Shown here in pieces: positions 35,736 through 49,536 of a DNA stretch of 64,000 bases. This stretch comes from Steinernema hermaphroditum (Eukaryota > Nematoda > Chromadorea > Rhabditida > Steinernematidae): assembly GCA_030435675.1 (NCBI GenBank), contig CM059625.1, forward strand, positions 15,066,001-15,130,000. The letters are read 5' to 3'. Below the pieces are notes generated by a model. The model searched no databases and had not been told where the DNA came from. It saw only the letters and a program-made list of their open reading frames with translations. Positions within the stretch are counted from its first letter, which is position 1. Each line of letters starts with the position of its first letter. The position numbers were made by a program, and so were the translations under genes.

Positions 35736-35979
35736 GTTATGTTTATTAGATGTTTCCGATGTGCAGCTCCACGAACAACACACAATAGTGTGTTTAATTT
35801 TTGAGCAATACTTTCAGCGTGGTCACTGTGTCCAGTATATAGGTGAAGTTAGCGGTTTTGAAATCGCCGAACTATCATTGTGGATAGCAAACGGAGTGAC
35901 AAGCATTTTGAAAATAGACAAGTATGAGTGTGTTGCTATCGTAGCCGTGCCTCTCCTCGCACGTCGAAATAATACTTAG

Positions 35980-35985
35980 TTTATT
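35980..35985 (-). terminator. poly(A) signal of the CPSF6 gene
   Basis: AATAAA on the minus strand, 101 nt after the stop codon at 36087. Confidence 0.65.
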
Positions 35986-36086
35986 TAAGGACACAAATAA
36001 CAAGGACAAGACCATGTACAATAGTTGGAAAATGGCGTGGGGTCCACTTGGTTTGACATCAGCACTTAAGATGACACAAGGAGTTG

Positions 36087-37719
36087 TTAGTAACGTCGGT
36101 GGCGAGGCGAATAGTCATAACGATCGCGATCGCGAGACCGAGAACGGCTTCTGGAGCGGCGGTGACGCTTTCTGCTGCGTTCGGGAGATCGTGAACGGTC
36201 GCGACCGGAGCGGTGTTTGCTACGCGATGAGTAAGACGCTTTAGCTTCAAGACCGTGGAGGGTGTCTTGAAGCGAGTTGACAAGAGCCTTGCAGCGCTCG
36301 TCGTAGGCGACGCGAGACTGTCTGATTAGGCTCATGGCCGTGGTTAGGGTTTCGTAGGCTCCGCTGATGTCTCCGCTGGCGGCGTCCTGTACAGCTCGGG
36401 CGATGGCGCTGGTGGAGACCGTCCGGTTTCTGCTCATCACTTCTTCAAATTCCGCTTCGGACAGTTGCTCGGCTTGAGGCATTTGACCGGTAGCTGAAAC
36501 ATGAAACGGTCATTTGGAGGGTGTTCGTTGTTTGGAAATACTTACCGAATCCTGGATAGACGTTTGGATTGATGTGAGCTCCTGGAGGGGGAAAGGCCGG
36601 TGGGGGCTGGTTTAGCGAACGTTGCTGCGAAGCGTAGCTCGGAGGAGGTCGGTTCATCGAGTTCAATGCCTGAGGAGGGCCGCCGAGATTCACCGATCTT
36701 TGCATTGACATCGCGCCGCCGACACCAGCAGTGCCGACACGCATCAGAGGCACGGCGGGGCCAGTGTATTGTGGACGCATCTGATTCAATCCCATTGCAC
36801 CCATCTGACCCTGACCGGCCGCAGAAGAGCCCAAACGGACAGTTCCGACGAATCCAGGTGGCTTGTCAGTCTTCGGATCCTTTTTGTCATTTCGGGCCTC
36901 GAGACGTTTGGTAGCCTCTTCGAACTTCGCGAGCGATGCCTTCGTATAGGGAAGGGCGACCAGCGATTGGTTGTGCAAAAGACGGGAGGGAAGAATGTCC
37001 AGGCACGTTTTGACTGACGCTTCGGTGGCGAACATCACAAGTGCATATCCCTTGCTTTGGCCGTTATTCCGATTTTCGTAGAACTTGATGTCGACAAGGT
37101 CGTTAATCTTGAGTTCGTTGGCGAACAGGGTCTGAAAACAAAGCTTACGTTATTCGTATTGATATAAGCTCTGCATAAATATGGTCTATGACGGTCTGTC
37201 CATCTCAATGCTGTCCCATTTCATCTTCCTGACTGCTTTTCTCCAAACTGAATGCAAAACAATGTTCTAACCGCAAGATTTTACGCTTTCTGTCCAATCC
37301 TGTTCATATTTGCGCATTGATTTATTGCAAAAGCACTTACATGCAGATCCTCATCAGTGGTCCACCAAGTCATATTACCAATATAACAGCAGTAGCGTTT
37401 TCCGTGTGCCGCAGCGATTGCAGCAGTAACCGTTGTGCTTGCTGGCGCTTGCACGACGGGTACAGGAGGAGCCGACGAAACGACGGCTACATTATCGTGC
37501 TTTTCGCTTGTAGACGTCGGCTCCAGAGCCGTATCAAACAGATCGTCGTCGTTTCCATTGTCCGAATTGAATCTAAACCATTAGGAATGCTGCACAGTCC
37601 ATTAAATAGTCGTCTTACGAGTTGTGACGATCGTGGTCGTCGTCCTCGTCGTAGTCCAGTTCTCGGTCGCTCAGATTGTTATTGTCGCTGCTGTCTCTCG
37701 AGTTAGCCATTCTACTCAT
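36087..37719 (-). CDS. cfim-2: cleavage factor Im large subunit, CPSF6/CFIm68
   Basis: Four exons on minus: 37719-37619, 37572-37341, 37131-36546 and 36493-36087, giving 441 residues in frame. An acidic N-terminus precedes one RRM (about 90-170) with CCYIGNMTWWTTDEDL and NGQSKGYALVMF. A Pro/Met/Gly-rich linker and the family helical block follow (SAIARAVQDAASGDISGAYETL...SLQDTLHGLEAK), then an RS-like tail (RSRSPERSRKRHRRSRSRS). This is the order in animal CPSF6/7, which bind the NUDT21 dimer and UGUA sites upstream of poly(A) sites. The start follows the acceptor TCGTCCTTTCAG by 9 nt, a likely trans-splice site. The gene symbol is by orthology to C. elegans, from memory. Confidence 0.93.
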
Positions 37720-40700
37720 GAAACCTCTCTGAAAGGACGATTACTTATTTTAGACGTAGTGCAATTGAGGTGTCCCCTTTTTTCCGTACTGTCTCGTGTG
37801 CTTCTACCGTTTTTATTTGATTAATGTACTTACAATTTCTTATTTTCAAAACGGTGCTCTTTTTTCGAAACGCTACAATCAATCAACCGTTTCTACAATG
37901 AAAGTTAACTCTACATACAAAAAAGTGATCGATTATGAATTGAAACGAGAACAACTTAGAGGCGGTGAAACAACGATTGCTGGCCCATGCTCAAACACAC
38001 AAATGTTTTTTGACAAAAATCAGTATTAGGTATGTTTGTGTTTCCAGGTGGCGCGTGCTGCCGGATGGTCGAAGCCGTTGCCGTTGTTGGTCGGTTTGGT
38101 CGCCTGTGAAGCACACACACAAATACGGTAGAAGCACACAAAACAGCTGATTCGGGTGACACACAAACAAGGCAAATGCAGATAGCACGAAGAACATATG
38201 AGGAAATAGATATAATGATCATCATTAACATGGTGGTGAGCAAGACTCTGTCCACTTTCGCTCGCCACTCCAACAGTCATCATCATCATCGCATACGCGT
38301 GTGATCAAAACAGTAAATCAGTGAATTTCATGGAACAGATCGATTAAAGGAGAAGTCTGACTGAGGAGAAGCCACAAAAAAATGAAGATTAGTGCTGTGA
38401 AGAAAAAACGTTAGATTTCCGAAATACATTGTGGAATTTGCTGACAGATACAACACAAAAGCGCTTGTTTTGAAGTAGATCACAAAAGGTGAGAGGCAAT
38501 TGATCGTTGGAGAGAAATGCGATGAACTCTACAATCGACGGAGTGGGGTGAGGTCACTGATTTGCTATAAACACATAATAAACGTGGGGTTTCGCATCGC
38601 AAAATCGATGTCTGCGCATTGCGAAAAATGCGTCGCGACGTGCAAGGCCGATGATGCAGGGCGGGCGCGGCGAGAGCGGGAGCAGCGTTGAGGTGGGTCC
38701 AGTCAGAATGGTATCTGCAAAAATCTCACTTTCGGTGAGGGTGGTCAAAGGCGAATAGGCGTACTCAACACTTCTTCGAACGATTTCTTCTGGTTCTTAT
38801 ATTCTCATGTCTCTCAAAAACAGTGCTAGATGGATTGGTACAATTATGATTTGTGCACTAATTTTTTAAAACTCATTTGTTTAACTCATTTGAAAAAAAA
38901 AACAGATCAGCCGTACACGACTGTAAAGGACGATCTTCACCAAAGTGTCGCTGTAGTCTGTATGATTTGTGTTCTACTCCAATGGAATGAACGCCTATTA
39001 TTGACGCGACTTCAACCGAATTTGCTCTAGCCGGGTGGAGTCAAAATGCGAGTGAAGTTGAGATGATATCGCAGACCTAGAACGGTCAAAGGGCTGCAAC
39101 GGGCTGAGCGTTGTGTTTCCATGGATTTGCTGGCTTCATCAATGCTCGCGGTTGTATACTTGTTAGTCGCCTTTTGGGGCTCAGCGCATATTCGTTTAAA
39201 GAATAGGGGAGAAGCTGTGTGAGGTGCCACAGAACAGTCTAGGCTGCACACAGGTAACTTCCACGCTGTTGGAACAATCAACTTTGCTCAAGTCGACAAG
39301 AAAAACGTATTCGTCGTGGATTTTGGTGTACTTCGTCAGCTGATAGTTGCAGTGAAGGGTCCACATTTGGGATCTTCTGTTATCTGACAAGTTCACGATA
39401 AACACGCAAGATGAGGAGGATAGACTGAGGAGCTTATGAGAAATTACTAAACGCAGTGTTCACTGTGCATGCCTGTTCCCTGAGTGCCAAGAAACGCCGA
39501 CATTGTGAAACATTCAAAATTTTACTTAAAACAGTGTGCCCGAAGCTCTGAGGTTGCGAAGGCAATAAACAACTTTGATAATCTTAGATACGAAGCAGGC
39601 ATGCCTAAACCACCCCAGAAGAAGATGTTCAGAGCTATCGTGCTGACGAGAGCGATGTCTGACATTCCTTTCAGACAAGGAGAAGTGGTCACACACAAAC
39701 TTCCGGTCACGAAATGAATTGGAATGACTGCCCTGTCTGTTCTCTATGGAGTGAAGTTCCACTGCGATTTTCATGACTAATTCCGACGGTAAGGGCGCCG
39801 CAACCTACCTTTTTAAAGCAAATTCTCACCATGGATTTCTAGAGCAGGATAGGTGACTGTTCTCGTGACTCAAAGAACTGACTTATAATCATTTTAGGTG
39901 TAGAGAGCAATCCTGAGCCTTTCAGAGATATTTCGATGGTAATGTCGCATTTTCACAATGTCCATAGCGGCACAAATGTGGTCTGCGGTGGTTGGACTCA
40001 GTGTTTAAAATTGTTCTTATGATGAATGACTTCAGAGCAGCAGTTGGCGGTTCAATCTTATTCGCAATACGTTTTCAACAAATGAGTCGAGAGCAATTAA
40101 TGCGTTTTAATGTGTAGTTTTTTTTTGCGTCGGAAAATGAGATATTTGATTGATTGTGGCACTCCGTGAATGAGAGTATTGTGTACAATATTTGGTAAAC
40201 GGCTTGCAATCTTTGGTCCATAGTTTGTACAAAACTGATGGTTGTTTTACATGATGTCCGATTAGCATTTGGTCAGCATGGATTAGCATCCTTTCCAGTT
40301 TATTTTGCACAGCGGCAGAAAAGTCTGTTTTTATAAAACCTGACAGCGCATACAACCCTTTAACATCCATATATTTGTTGGGTTCAAAACAGAGTTTTTT
40401 AGTGGCCAATGGGTATTACAAGCTCCACATAGAAACGTGACAAGTGTCCCTCAACATCTTATCCACCAAGTCGTTAAGTGGTTATACTCAATGTCCATCC
40501 ACATCCGGTTCCCCTTACATGCCCCGAGGGTCATCGAGGCGATCGGCGTCCGACGATTGATGCGCCGTTTCCGTCGACGAATCGTAAACATTTGTGCGTA
40601 AACGGAACAGATTGAATGCACATGTGTTGACGACGACCGAGAGCGACGTCGACATCTTGGCGAATTTTGCAACTTTTTACGGCACACCCGATGCATAAAG

Positions 40701-43700
40701 ATCGCAATGAAATTTAATGCTGGCCGTCTGCGACCAAACCACCACCTTTGGCCTAGAAGAAAGGGCGACTCGCGGCCACTTCGCTCCAGATCCTAGGGCA
40801 ACCCTTAGCGTAGTATCGTCGGTCCGCGTGCCTATTTGCATACTTCGTGGTGGTGTCGTGGAGGTGAGCGCGCGCGGGGGAGACGAAGCAATTAAATTGA
40901 TGGGATTGATGGGGCAATCAGTGTTCGTGCACTGGTCATTTGCATGACGCCCTTTCCCCTCTGGCCAGCAGTCACATTGAGCTATGCACGCTGGCGTCAT
41001 TTCGCGAAACTAAACCATTTATTCTAATCGCCGTCCAAAATCTAGCCTCCCTAACAAGCTCGATCGTTTGTGGCCCATGAACGCGCTCGTTTAAATCATT
41101 TTATGCGCATGCCATTGTCGTCCGCTTTCCGTCGGTTTTGTTGCAAAAATTGTCTTTGAAATTTGACAAACGATCTACTTGGCCCATTTATCCGCGGCGT
41201 GGCGTCAGAATCGCATCCCAGGAGAGTAGCGAAACCTCTGTCGCCTGTCTGTCTCGAAAACAATTAAACAATTGTGATCCCTCGCGAGTTGCACGAATAT
41301 GCAAATCGCGATGAGTGTCGTCGTGACGCAAGCCGCTTCCGGAGTTACAAATCAAAAGTGCCAAGTTTCGCAAGTCCACTCCGTAGTGTCCTCATCTCAG
41401 TTCGATGTCGGCGTCCGGTTCACCAAGAGGACCGATGCTCAGAGGAGTCTGGGATAGTGAGGGAACGCCGCGGCGACGGTAGGTCTACAGGCAAAAAGAG
41501 GGCTGAGAGAAAAGGGAGTTTAAATTAATGGGTGCGCAGATCAAAAGACAGCGACAAACGGACCGTGCCCGCAATGTATTTTATTGGCGTTGTAAAGGCG
41601 CGCGGCCACAGGCGTAACGCTGCCGGACAGTTCCGGCGCTCTCATTTTCGCACTTTCGTGAGGTCGCGGCGACCAAGAACAGTTCACCTCAATCAGACAG
41701 GTTACTGTAGAGGGGCGAATGCAAAAGGCGCCGAAAGGAATCGTAAAGGGCGTTCGAGATCGGCTTGATTTAATTACTGGCCGCACCTCAACTCATAAAC
41801 TTTTAGTTTTTTATTAATCATAAAGTTATTTTGGCGCTCGCCTTTTGCTTTCGGCAAACTTAATGTGCGCTAATAAAGTAGATTCAATCTCAATGGGCCT
41901 TAACTGGTAGAGATGTACTGTTGTATATGAATTCATAGATTTCTGCTGCAAGTGACTTATAGTGTCTTGAAAGAAAATGACCGAAAGGATGCGTGAGACA
42001 TTCATCCCTATTAGCACAACCGCCCAAAGAACGGTGGCACATAGATAATTGCCAATTACCAATAAACGGGCCACCTTAATACTCTATGGCTTCGAGGTCA
42101 TTTGCAGGTGTTCCAATTAACTGTTGAGCGTCCCATTAATTGCTCTCAGCTTAACCGTACCATTAGCTAATTGTCACTTTTCTTTGCCACCCTTTGGCTT
42201 CCTGACTGTTCGAACATCATTCTCATATTTAAAGCCTGACCTGTCGTGTGGACAGCGAGTTTATATATGATCCTCGCGTCAACGGAGTGGAGCTATGTGG
42301 TCTTTGAATTGTCCCTTTTACATTCATCCATCCTTTTAGTTTATGTAAAAGTGTCAAATGGACTGGCGGTTCCCAGAAAATTAGCACGGATTCCCTGTGT
42401 TTACCCACCGTTTACCCTACGTAAATGCCGTTAAAAGGCTCTCACCGTCTTGTAACTCGACACTTCCTTGGCGGTAATTCGTGCGCGAAAGGAAGCGAGC
42501 GCAACGTGGCAGAAGAAGACGAAAAAGATCGCCGCGGCCTTATCCGCCGCACGTGCACTCTCGTAGATGTTTATCGCCAAAAACCATAATTAAGGAGAGG
42601 CCGTACCGCAGTGCGCGGCCATCAGGAGCAAGACACGCATCGCGTGGGTGCGGTAAGCGTCTGATTAAATCGGCTCTCATTGATCGCGATCGGCGGACGA
42701 CTTCTTTAGGGACTCGCCTCTCGCATTTCCATATCCAAAGTCGCGATCTTTTTGAGCGGCGTTCGGCAACAATCTACGGTCTTTGTCAGTGGAGACCAGC
42801 TGATTGATGAGCACAAACGAACGCACAGGCTTATCGTTCTCATCAGCGCACTCCATTTTTGCATGGGTAGCGGTTCGGTTTATCTTATTGGTTTCGATGT
42901 TTTATTGCTGGCAGCGAACAACGTTTTTTGGAGGCCTTATCAAGGGATCAGCGGGGTCAGATCGACTGTATTTTGTATTGGTTTTAGTGGAAAATGAACC
43001 TTAAACAAGCGAATTGTTCTCTCTTCTTAACTTCTTAACTTAACAGGAAACTTGAGATCAAGAGGCACTAGTTAGCACATCTTACCACATAGTACTGCCC
43101 ATATTATGATTGCCTTTGCAAATTCAAATTCTCACTATTGGGCTAAAGATAGTGAGAATCTTGATGGTCAGGTGCTAACCCTTTCTGCCCACTTGAGAGT
43201 CACTTGCCATGCGCCGCCGTCGCCTTTGATCTCGACCTAAACCTGTACTTGAGAAACCGCATCTCTAATTTTTGCATCTAATCGTGCACAAGTGGTTATC
43301 CCGTTTGGGTCATTACATAGCTCTAAATTTTCCCATTCCAAGTAACACCACTTACCGTAATCGCGCTCGTTTGTCACATTTTCATTGCCGCCGCGTTTGT
43401 CACCATCACCTTAATTTTCATGCGTTATTGCGGTTTGTACCGTAATAACGTGTGAATTCCTGTTTTCGAGCGTTAGCCCTTGAAGCCATGTTCCGATTCC
43501 TGTCACCCTGATCGGACGTGACATCGTCGCTCGGAACGTTTGATTTATACTCTGTCCAAGATGCAACATGAATTTTCATAAATATATATCTTTATCTATC
43601 AGCTCTCATCGGCGAAGCAAATAAATCAAAACGCCGAAACCCATTTGAGAGTGGCGGTTCGCGTCCCGCGCCACAACCGTCGCCACAGCCGTTGGTCGAA

Positions 43701-46700
43701 CTGGTAGCTCGAAGAGCTGTGCGTGTGTCCCCCACGGACATCGAGACGAGATGGGGACTGTAGCCGCCGAAGAAGAGTCTCAAGGTCTTCGGTGTTCGTC
43801 TGGGCGCCGCCACTCTAGACAATCCGGCGTCGACTGTAGTAATTCCGGGGCGGCAGCGTCGGGATTTTGCCATCGAATTGTCCACTTTTTGATTATGTGA
43901 TTTCGTTTCGCACATTGGCGCGGTGATCGTCGCACAAAAAGTGCCGTTGCGGGGCGAAGAAGAAGCGCAGTTGCAATTCGCAGCTGCACTCATTTTCGAA
44001 TTGTCTCGCGTGTCTCTTGTTTTTTGAACTTCCGCAGAAAGCGAACCGATCCCCGAAGCCTCGACACCGAGCACCACGGGCCACCACCGGCACTTCCTCT
44101 CGCGTTTTATATTTCTGTTTGGCCGAAGCCGAATTGCCCCTTCTTATCCGGCGCGATCCGTTAGTCATCACCGCGACGGTGCCATTCATCCTGTTATACG
44201 GTAACTTAACAACCTTTCCCGCCGTGCGTGAGCTCATGAGCATTTATGCAAATGTTGTTTGTTGGGTGGTGGTGACGGCGGCCCGGTCATGTTTTTCGCG
44301 ATGAGTTGTCGGCATACAGAGGGGCACGCCGCGCGAGAACGTCTGGGAAAGCCGAGCCGCTAACAAGATTTACAACTGACCGAAGGGGGCGACCGACCGA
44401 GGGGATTATCTTTACAGTTTGTTTTTGCTTCTTCTCATCATGCTCAGGCCGCCGTCCGTCTGTCATTCTTTGTTGATCCATGCCCGTCTTCCTCTTGCTT
44501 CCGCATCTACTCCCGGAGCTACGGTGCAAGCCGTAGTGGAGTAGTGATGAATATTCATTCGGGAGAGGATACTGTTTGTCCACGTAATTTATGCAGCCAC
44601 CTTTCTCTTCCGCCTTTTCCTTTCTTCTTTCCTTTTCGTCTTTTCATTGTCAGGGCAATTATTCTCCTCCGCCTGTCCTTGTCGCCTGCTGCCTGCAATT
44701 ACAAAAATCTCTCTTGTTGCATTCTAATTGAATGTGTGCGCCTCTTTTAGTTCAGACAGCGCCTCCTTCGGAACTCAACGAAAGTCATAAGAACACCGGC
44801 TTGGAATGTGCCGCCGTCGCTCTAGGTGTTCAAGTTCGAAGCGCCGCTGCAAAGAGGCAATTCCGCGCAGAGGAGTTGGAGCGTTCGCTCGCGCGACACC
44901 ATGAATTTATTAGTTTAACCGCGCTTAAAAGTTTAACGAGTGGTCATTTGACCCATTTTGCGCTCTTATGAGTTTGACACTAATTGCTCAATGAAATGAG
45001 CAGGAGCGTCGTTATTGTCCCCGTCCGCTTCACCGTCGTACTGCTCCGCTGTCCACTTCTAGCCACTGGAAACGGCCATTATCTGATTGAAAGTTAAATT
45101 GCCATGTTTTGATTGGTTATGTAAGGCGTTCGCTTATCGTTGCCGCAAATCTGACTCGAAACACGCACAAGCACTCTGTGGAACCGCAGTTTCGAGCGAT
45201 GGACACAGGCCTGTGCGCGTGTGGACCCAAAGGAACCCGGCGAGTTAGGGTGACTTGTCTTGCGTGTCATGATCATCGTTCCTAACAATGTGCGATGTCC
45301 ACTCTGCGTTCTTATCGGATCAGAATCGCGCTTGACGTTGCGCAATCCTGCGGCGAACCTCTCTTATCCATACAACTCCAGTCCTTGTCTCAATGGGCCG
45401 TCTGCGGCGCACCGGCGCCGGTCGTTTGTCCCGACGGTTACTTGACACTTCCATCGCTCTTTCCTTTTTCGGCGCTTACGTGAAGTGACACTCTACGTCT
45501 GCTTTTGTACCCCCCGTAGATGCTGAACATATGGCTGTTCCTTTCGAGTTAGTTCTTCTGTGACAGTCGACCTTTTAGGGGCGGCGCTTGAGGTTGTGGA
45601 AGGGCGGATCCTCCGTTTCCTTCTTTGAATGGCATCGCGCACGCGCAAGCCTATTCTCGTTTCCCCTTCGGTACTTCAGCGGATTTTTGCCGTAAATCTC
45701 GCGCTTCACCAGTTATGTATTGCAGACGTATTTTACTGTGTTCTTTTTTCACCCAAATCGCCGCCTGCTGTCGTGCCAGCTGGACGCCAGCGTTCGGCAA
45801 AAAACTACTCCTAATTTCATAGGTCACAGATTTCACCTCGGCCTTTGAAACCTTATTAGGCAATCGCGTGGGAGCGGGACCGTATCGTGCGCCTGTTGGC
45901 GACCGCGCGTCTGCTTTCTAATGGATTTCTAATTAGCCGAGAACGAAGAAGCAACAGTGCTGTCGGCCAGTCCAGTGTTGGCCCAACGCTTTTGTGCAAA
46001 TGCGGATGCGCGAGGGTGTCCCTGTTTGTCCAGGTCGTCGTCGCCACCGTCGAACTGCTCCGACGCTTTCTGCGCTATGCTCCTCCGCAGCCGGGAGTCG
46101 GGGGTCGCTTACCGTGATTATCGCGCTAATACCACGCTGTTTGTACACAAAAGTGACCTTTGATATCTTCTTGTATTGCGCGCCGCGTTGTATGCATTCG
46201 GCTCCGCTGCTTTCCCGAAAGCTATTTATCTACTTACCCTCTACCGTCTTCTAGCTAATCGCGACGGAAAGTTTGAACGGAGTCGGTTAACTTCGTCTAT
46301 CTCGCTTTCGTACCTTTCTTGCTGCCAACCCTTTGATCAGGCGATAACTAACGAACTGTCAGATTTTGGTACCTTCTTTGGGCGAAAAGCCATTTATCAT
46401 GCCCGCAAGCAGGACCACCTTTGCCGTGCGGGTGTTAATTCATTGAAGCGTGGACAGGTCGAGCACTGAAAAGTTTCTTTCGCACGCCAATATATCACCT
46501 CGGGCGATGTGTTACGTTGGCAATAGATCAAGACGCCCCGACGTGCCACCCATTCGGATATGCTGTTTTGATGGACGATCTTATCAGCGAGCTGGCAGCC
46601 AACGGCGAACTTATGGTTTACGCTCGTGCAACTTCGTCTCTGCATTCGACGCACCTCCGCCGGTTGCCCGCTCTTTCCGCCACATTTCGCCATCGGCGAC

Positions 46701-48681
46701 AAATCCGAACGCGATCCATCCATCCATCTCGATCCGCTCACCAGCAGCATTTAATAAAGCGCCACACCGGGCGCATTAAAATGTTGATGAGATTAAATCA
46801 CGACAGTGGCCGAAGTGCGGCCCTCACACGATTTGACCGCCCGCGAAGTTCGCGATCCCCCTTCATCATCGTCGTCTTCTTCAGACTTGGGATACGTCCG
46901 TTCCCAATCTCATCAAGGTTAGCGGGAGAGTTGTTCGGAGGGCAAAGGGGCTGGGAGAGCGGTAAGTATTTTATGCTCTTGTCAGTTGCGCGTTGTTGTT
47001 TGCTTGATTTATTACGATCTCTCGCGCTCCTTTGGGGGTGTCCTTCGTCTGTCGATACTCAATCTGATGCCGGTGCCTTCCCCGTTCGTTAGTCCGTCAC
47101 TCCAGTTACGATCTTCACGTGCGCCGCGTACCTTCGACGCAACTAGAAACCGGAGCAAAAAAGTCGTTAGCGACTGAGGGGATGCTCCACCAATCTCAGT
47201 GAGCCTCATTACCCTTGTCGCACATTGCCGTCGATTGCTCAATTATCACAGTGTTGATCTTTAATTAACTGTGAGGGAAATGGGTTAATTTCCTAGTGAT
47301 GATGGCGATGCCGATTACCTCTCTCTCGTTGTTAGCCCCTTGTTGGTGACCCGCCCTAGCCCCTCTTGTACCTCGTGGTGGCCCTCGCGTCAACCGCCAT
47401 CACCGCTCAAAAAAGATTCAATTCAGCGACATGCTTAAATGTGCGCGACTGGTGATAAATCGCGCGTCGTCCTTTTGGGCCTTTTATTCAATTTCCGCCT
47501 TAGTTTTATAGGCGGTACTGGTGATTCATGGCGCGGTTTGTCGGGGAAGGAATTCCTCTCATTCTTCGTCTCCAGTCCACTTCTTGAGGCCCGTCGCCAT
47601 TTGTCGGCATCTCCTCTCTTCTGCAAGCGGTCGTCGAAAAGAACTAAAGCCACAGGCGGAGCGCGCGGATTTCTTCCTCACGCTCTTCTCCCGCTTGTAT
47701 CGAGCATGCGCCCCTAATTTGCATTTCGTCCCTTTCAGTGTTCCAGCGCCGACCTTGGTCGTTGTTGTTGACGCGCGCTAAACAATGTCCCCGTTCTCCG
47801 GCGTCTATCTTATAGGCCCATTGACGATTACAGTTAGCATGTCTCATGAAAGGGGAAAGTACGCGAAACGCGCAGCTCGTCGTCGCCACCAATTGTCCCT
47901 CAACCGATGATCGTTGTTGTTGCTGGTCAGGCGCTAAGGGGTTATTCGGAATAATCGGCTTGTTTCAGCTGATGATTGTGACGCTCCTCCTGCTGCTGAT
48001 GACTATCTGTTGCCTGTGCGGGAGCGCCGAAAATGCTTCGGTCAGCGCAAACAGATTTACGCTTTTGCTCTTCGGTTTCTGCGACGCGGCTCTGCATCGT
48101 TCGTCGCTATCTCTATCTGCTTCTGCGACTTAATATTCACCTGAAGCAGCTGCATTTAATCGGATTAGCTCGGACTGTATGAAATTAGGAGCACGCGCGT
48201 GCTAATGCTACAGGGCCTCTGTTCCTGACGAGCTTCTTTCCGCCGCGATAAGGAGCGTCAAATGATCGCAACGGCGATCACCTATTGTATCGCTCTTTTT
48301 TCGTTATGCAAACACAAGCTCTTTTGCCGTTTCACGTTTATCTTCTATTCAGTTTCCCATTTTGCACCCCCTTGTGCCATCGGCTGAAGCTCCTCCTCCT
48401 CCTTTCTTGCACAAAAAAGTTGAATAAGAGCGGAATGTGAATGGATGGGAGTTCTCGGAGCTGCGCTGGAGTCGTTTGCTCAGCGTGCCCCTCATCGACA
48501 CTTATTTTAATGAGATCGTAATTGAAACGTAATCTCGTGTCGTCATTCGCGCCGGGGGTGTCAATAAATGGTTTACAAACGGAGCTCGTAAATAAACAGT
48601 TCTCGTGGCGTTCGCCCCCCGTTCGCGTGCCTCCACTTCGCACCTCTTCAGCGCGAGCTTTATGAACGCTCGTGATTTCAG
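37720..48681. other. 11-kb non-coding region upstream of Prickle
   Basis: The longest gene-free stretch here. The part from about 40.5 kb to 48.6 kb is GC-richer, has overlapping long frames on both strands without domain or splice support, and contains six perfect ATTTGCAT/ATGCAAAT octamers up to 49.5 kb. Many AT-core motifs (TAATTA, TTAATTAA) are interspersed. A short hairpin lies at 43128-43159. A large regulatory region or first intron of Prickle is the likeliest explanation. Weak minus-strand frames at 39196-39405, 39522-39710 and 40107-40409 have no recognisable family. Confidence 0.5.
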
Positions 48682-49536
48682 ATGCTGCGGAACTGCATGT
48701 CTCCGGCATCGCGGATTCGCATCGCCGCCGACGTTCATCGGCAAAGTACCAGCGACGATGACAGTGGATGCATTCTCGAAGAGTACGCTTGGATTCCAAT
48801 GGGACTGAAGCCCGATATGGTAGGAATCGTTTGACCAAGACCACAAGACCAACTATTGTTTTCAGATCCATCGCTATTTCACTTGCCTCCCCGATCATAA
48901 GGTGCCATATGTTAATTCGGTCGGCGAGAAGTGGCGAAATCGTCAGTTGGTCAATCAACTTCCGCCTCAAGATTCTGACACCCGCTACTGTGCTTCGCTG
49001 AGCAAAGACGAAAGCAACGAGCTGATGCGGTTCGAAGAAGCCCGTAAGACGGAGTGCCTCGGCCGTGGCGTGATCAAGCAATTGCCCTACGACGGAAAAA
49101 CGCGACATTGCCATCAGGTTCGTTGCGAGAGCATATTTCATTTTTTCGCCTGTCCAAGCGCATTCGCTCAATTTTGATCATCGCTGCAGAGTGGTCGAAC
49201 GCTTGCGCGCCACATTGCGCGTGCAATTGAATATTTATGCAACAGTGGACCTATTCAGGAGACTGCATAATTTAGGCTCCCGTTTAGACCGTTAGCCGAA
49301 TGGTCGTCCGTGATGGTGCTGGTCGAGCGCTTGAGTGGGAAGAGTGGGTGTCGCATCAAGGTTAATTGTTTGCATGCACACGCTTCCGAACAGCGATCGC
49401 GACGCCTGATAAACCGACACAGTTCCTATGAACATACAATCAATGCCACCCAGATAACGTTATGGCGAACTGTAAATATCCGCGAAACCCTGTGGGAAAG
49501 ATCACAGGGAGTTGTCGTTTGGGGGGTAATTTGCAT
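40834..49536. promoter_or_regulatory. cluster of six POU-type octamer motifs
   Basis: Perfect ATTTGCAT or its complement occurs at 40834, 40938, 41299, 44246, 47717 and 49529. This is the classical octamer bound by POU-homeodomain proteins. By chance about 0.3 such sites would be expected in 8.7 kb, counting both strands with even base use. The nearest downstream gene is Prickle, which the cluster may control; that is an inference. Confidence 0.4.
43128..43159. other. perfect 11-bp hairpin
   Basis: ATTCTCACTAT and ATAGTGAGAAT form a perfect stem around a 10-nt loop. It is too short for a normal miRNA precursor. The function is unknown. Confidence 0.6.

Larger units (their letters stand above)
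35142..36086. other. convergent 3' flanks
   Basis: Holds the presumed 3' UTRs of the 34.3-kb gene and CPSF6. A 72-codon plus frame at 35761-35979 has no domain and is probably chance. Confidence 0.5.

Noticed and set aside
39196..39710. Two minus-strand frames resembling a small secreted protein
   Set aside because: One has a hydrophobic start and one is Cys-containing, but no donor/acceptor pair joins them in frame and no family is recognised.
40107..40409. 100-codon minus-strand frame
   Set aside because: It starts at TTG, shows no domain or splice sites, and lies alone in non-coding DNA.
46517..47092. 191-codon plus-strand frame
   Set aside because: Low-complexity Arg/Ser/His composition, overlapping open frames on both strands, no splice support or family.
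48338..49171. 277-codon minus-strand frame
   Set aside because: It is antisense to the Prickle PET exons and their upstream flank; the plus-strand protein is unmistakable.
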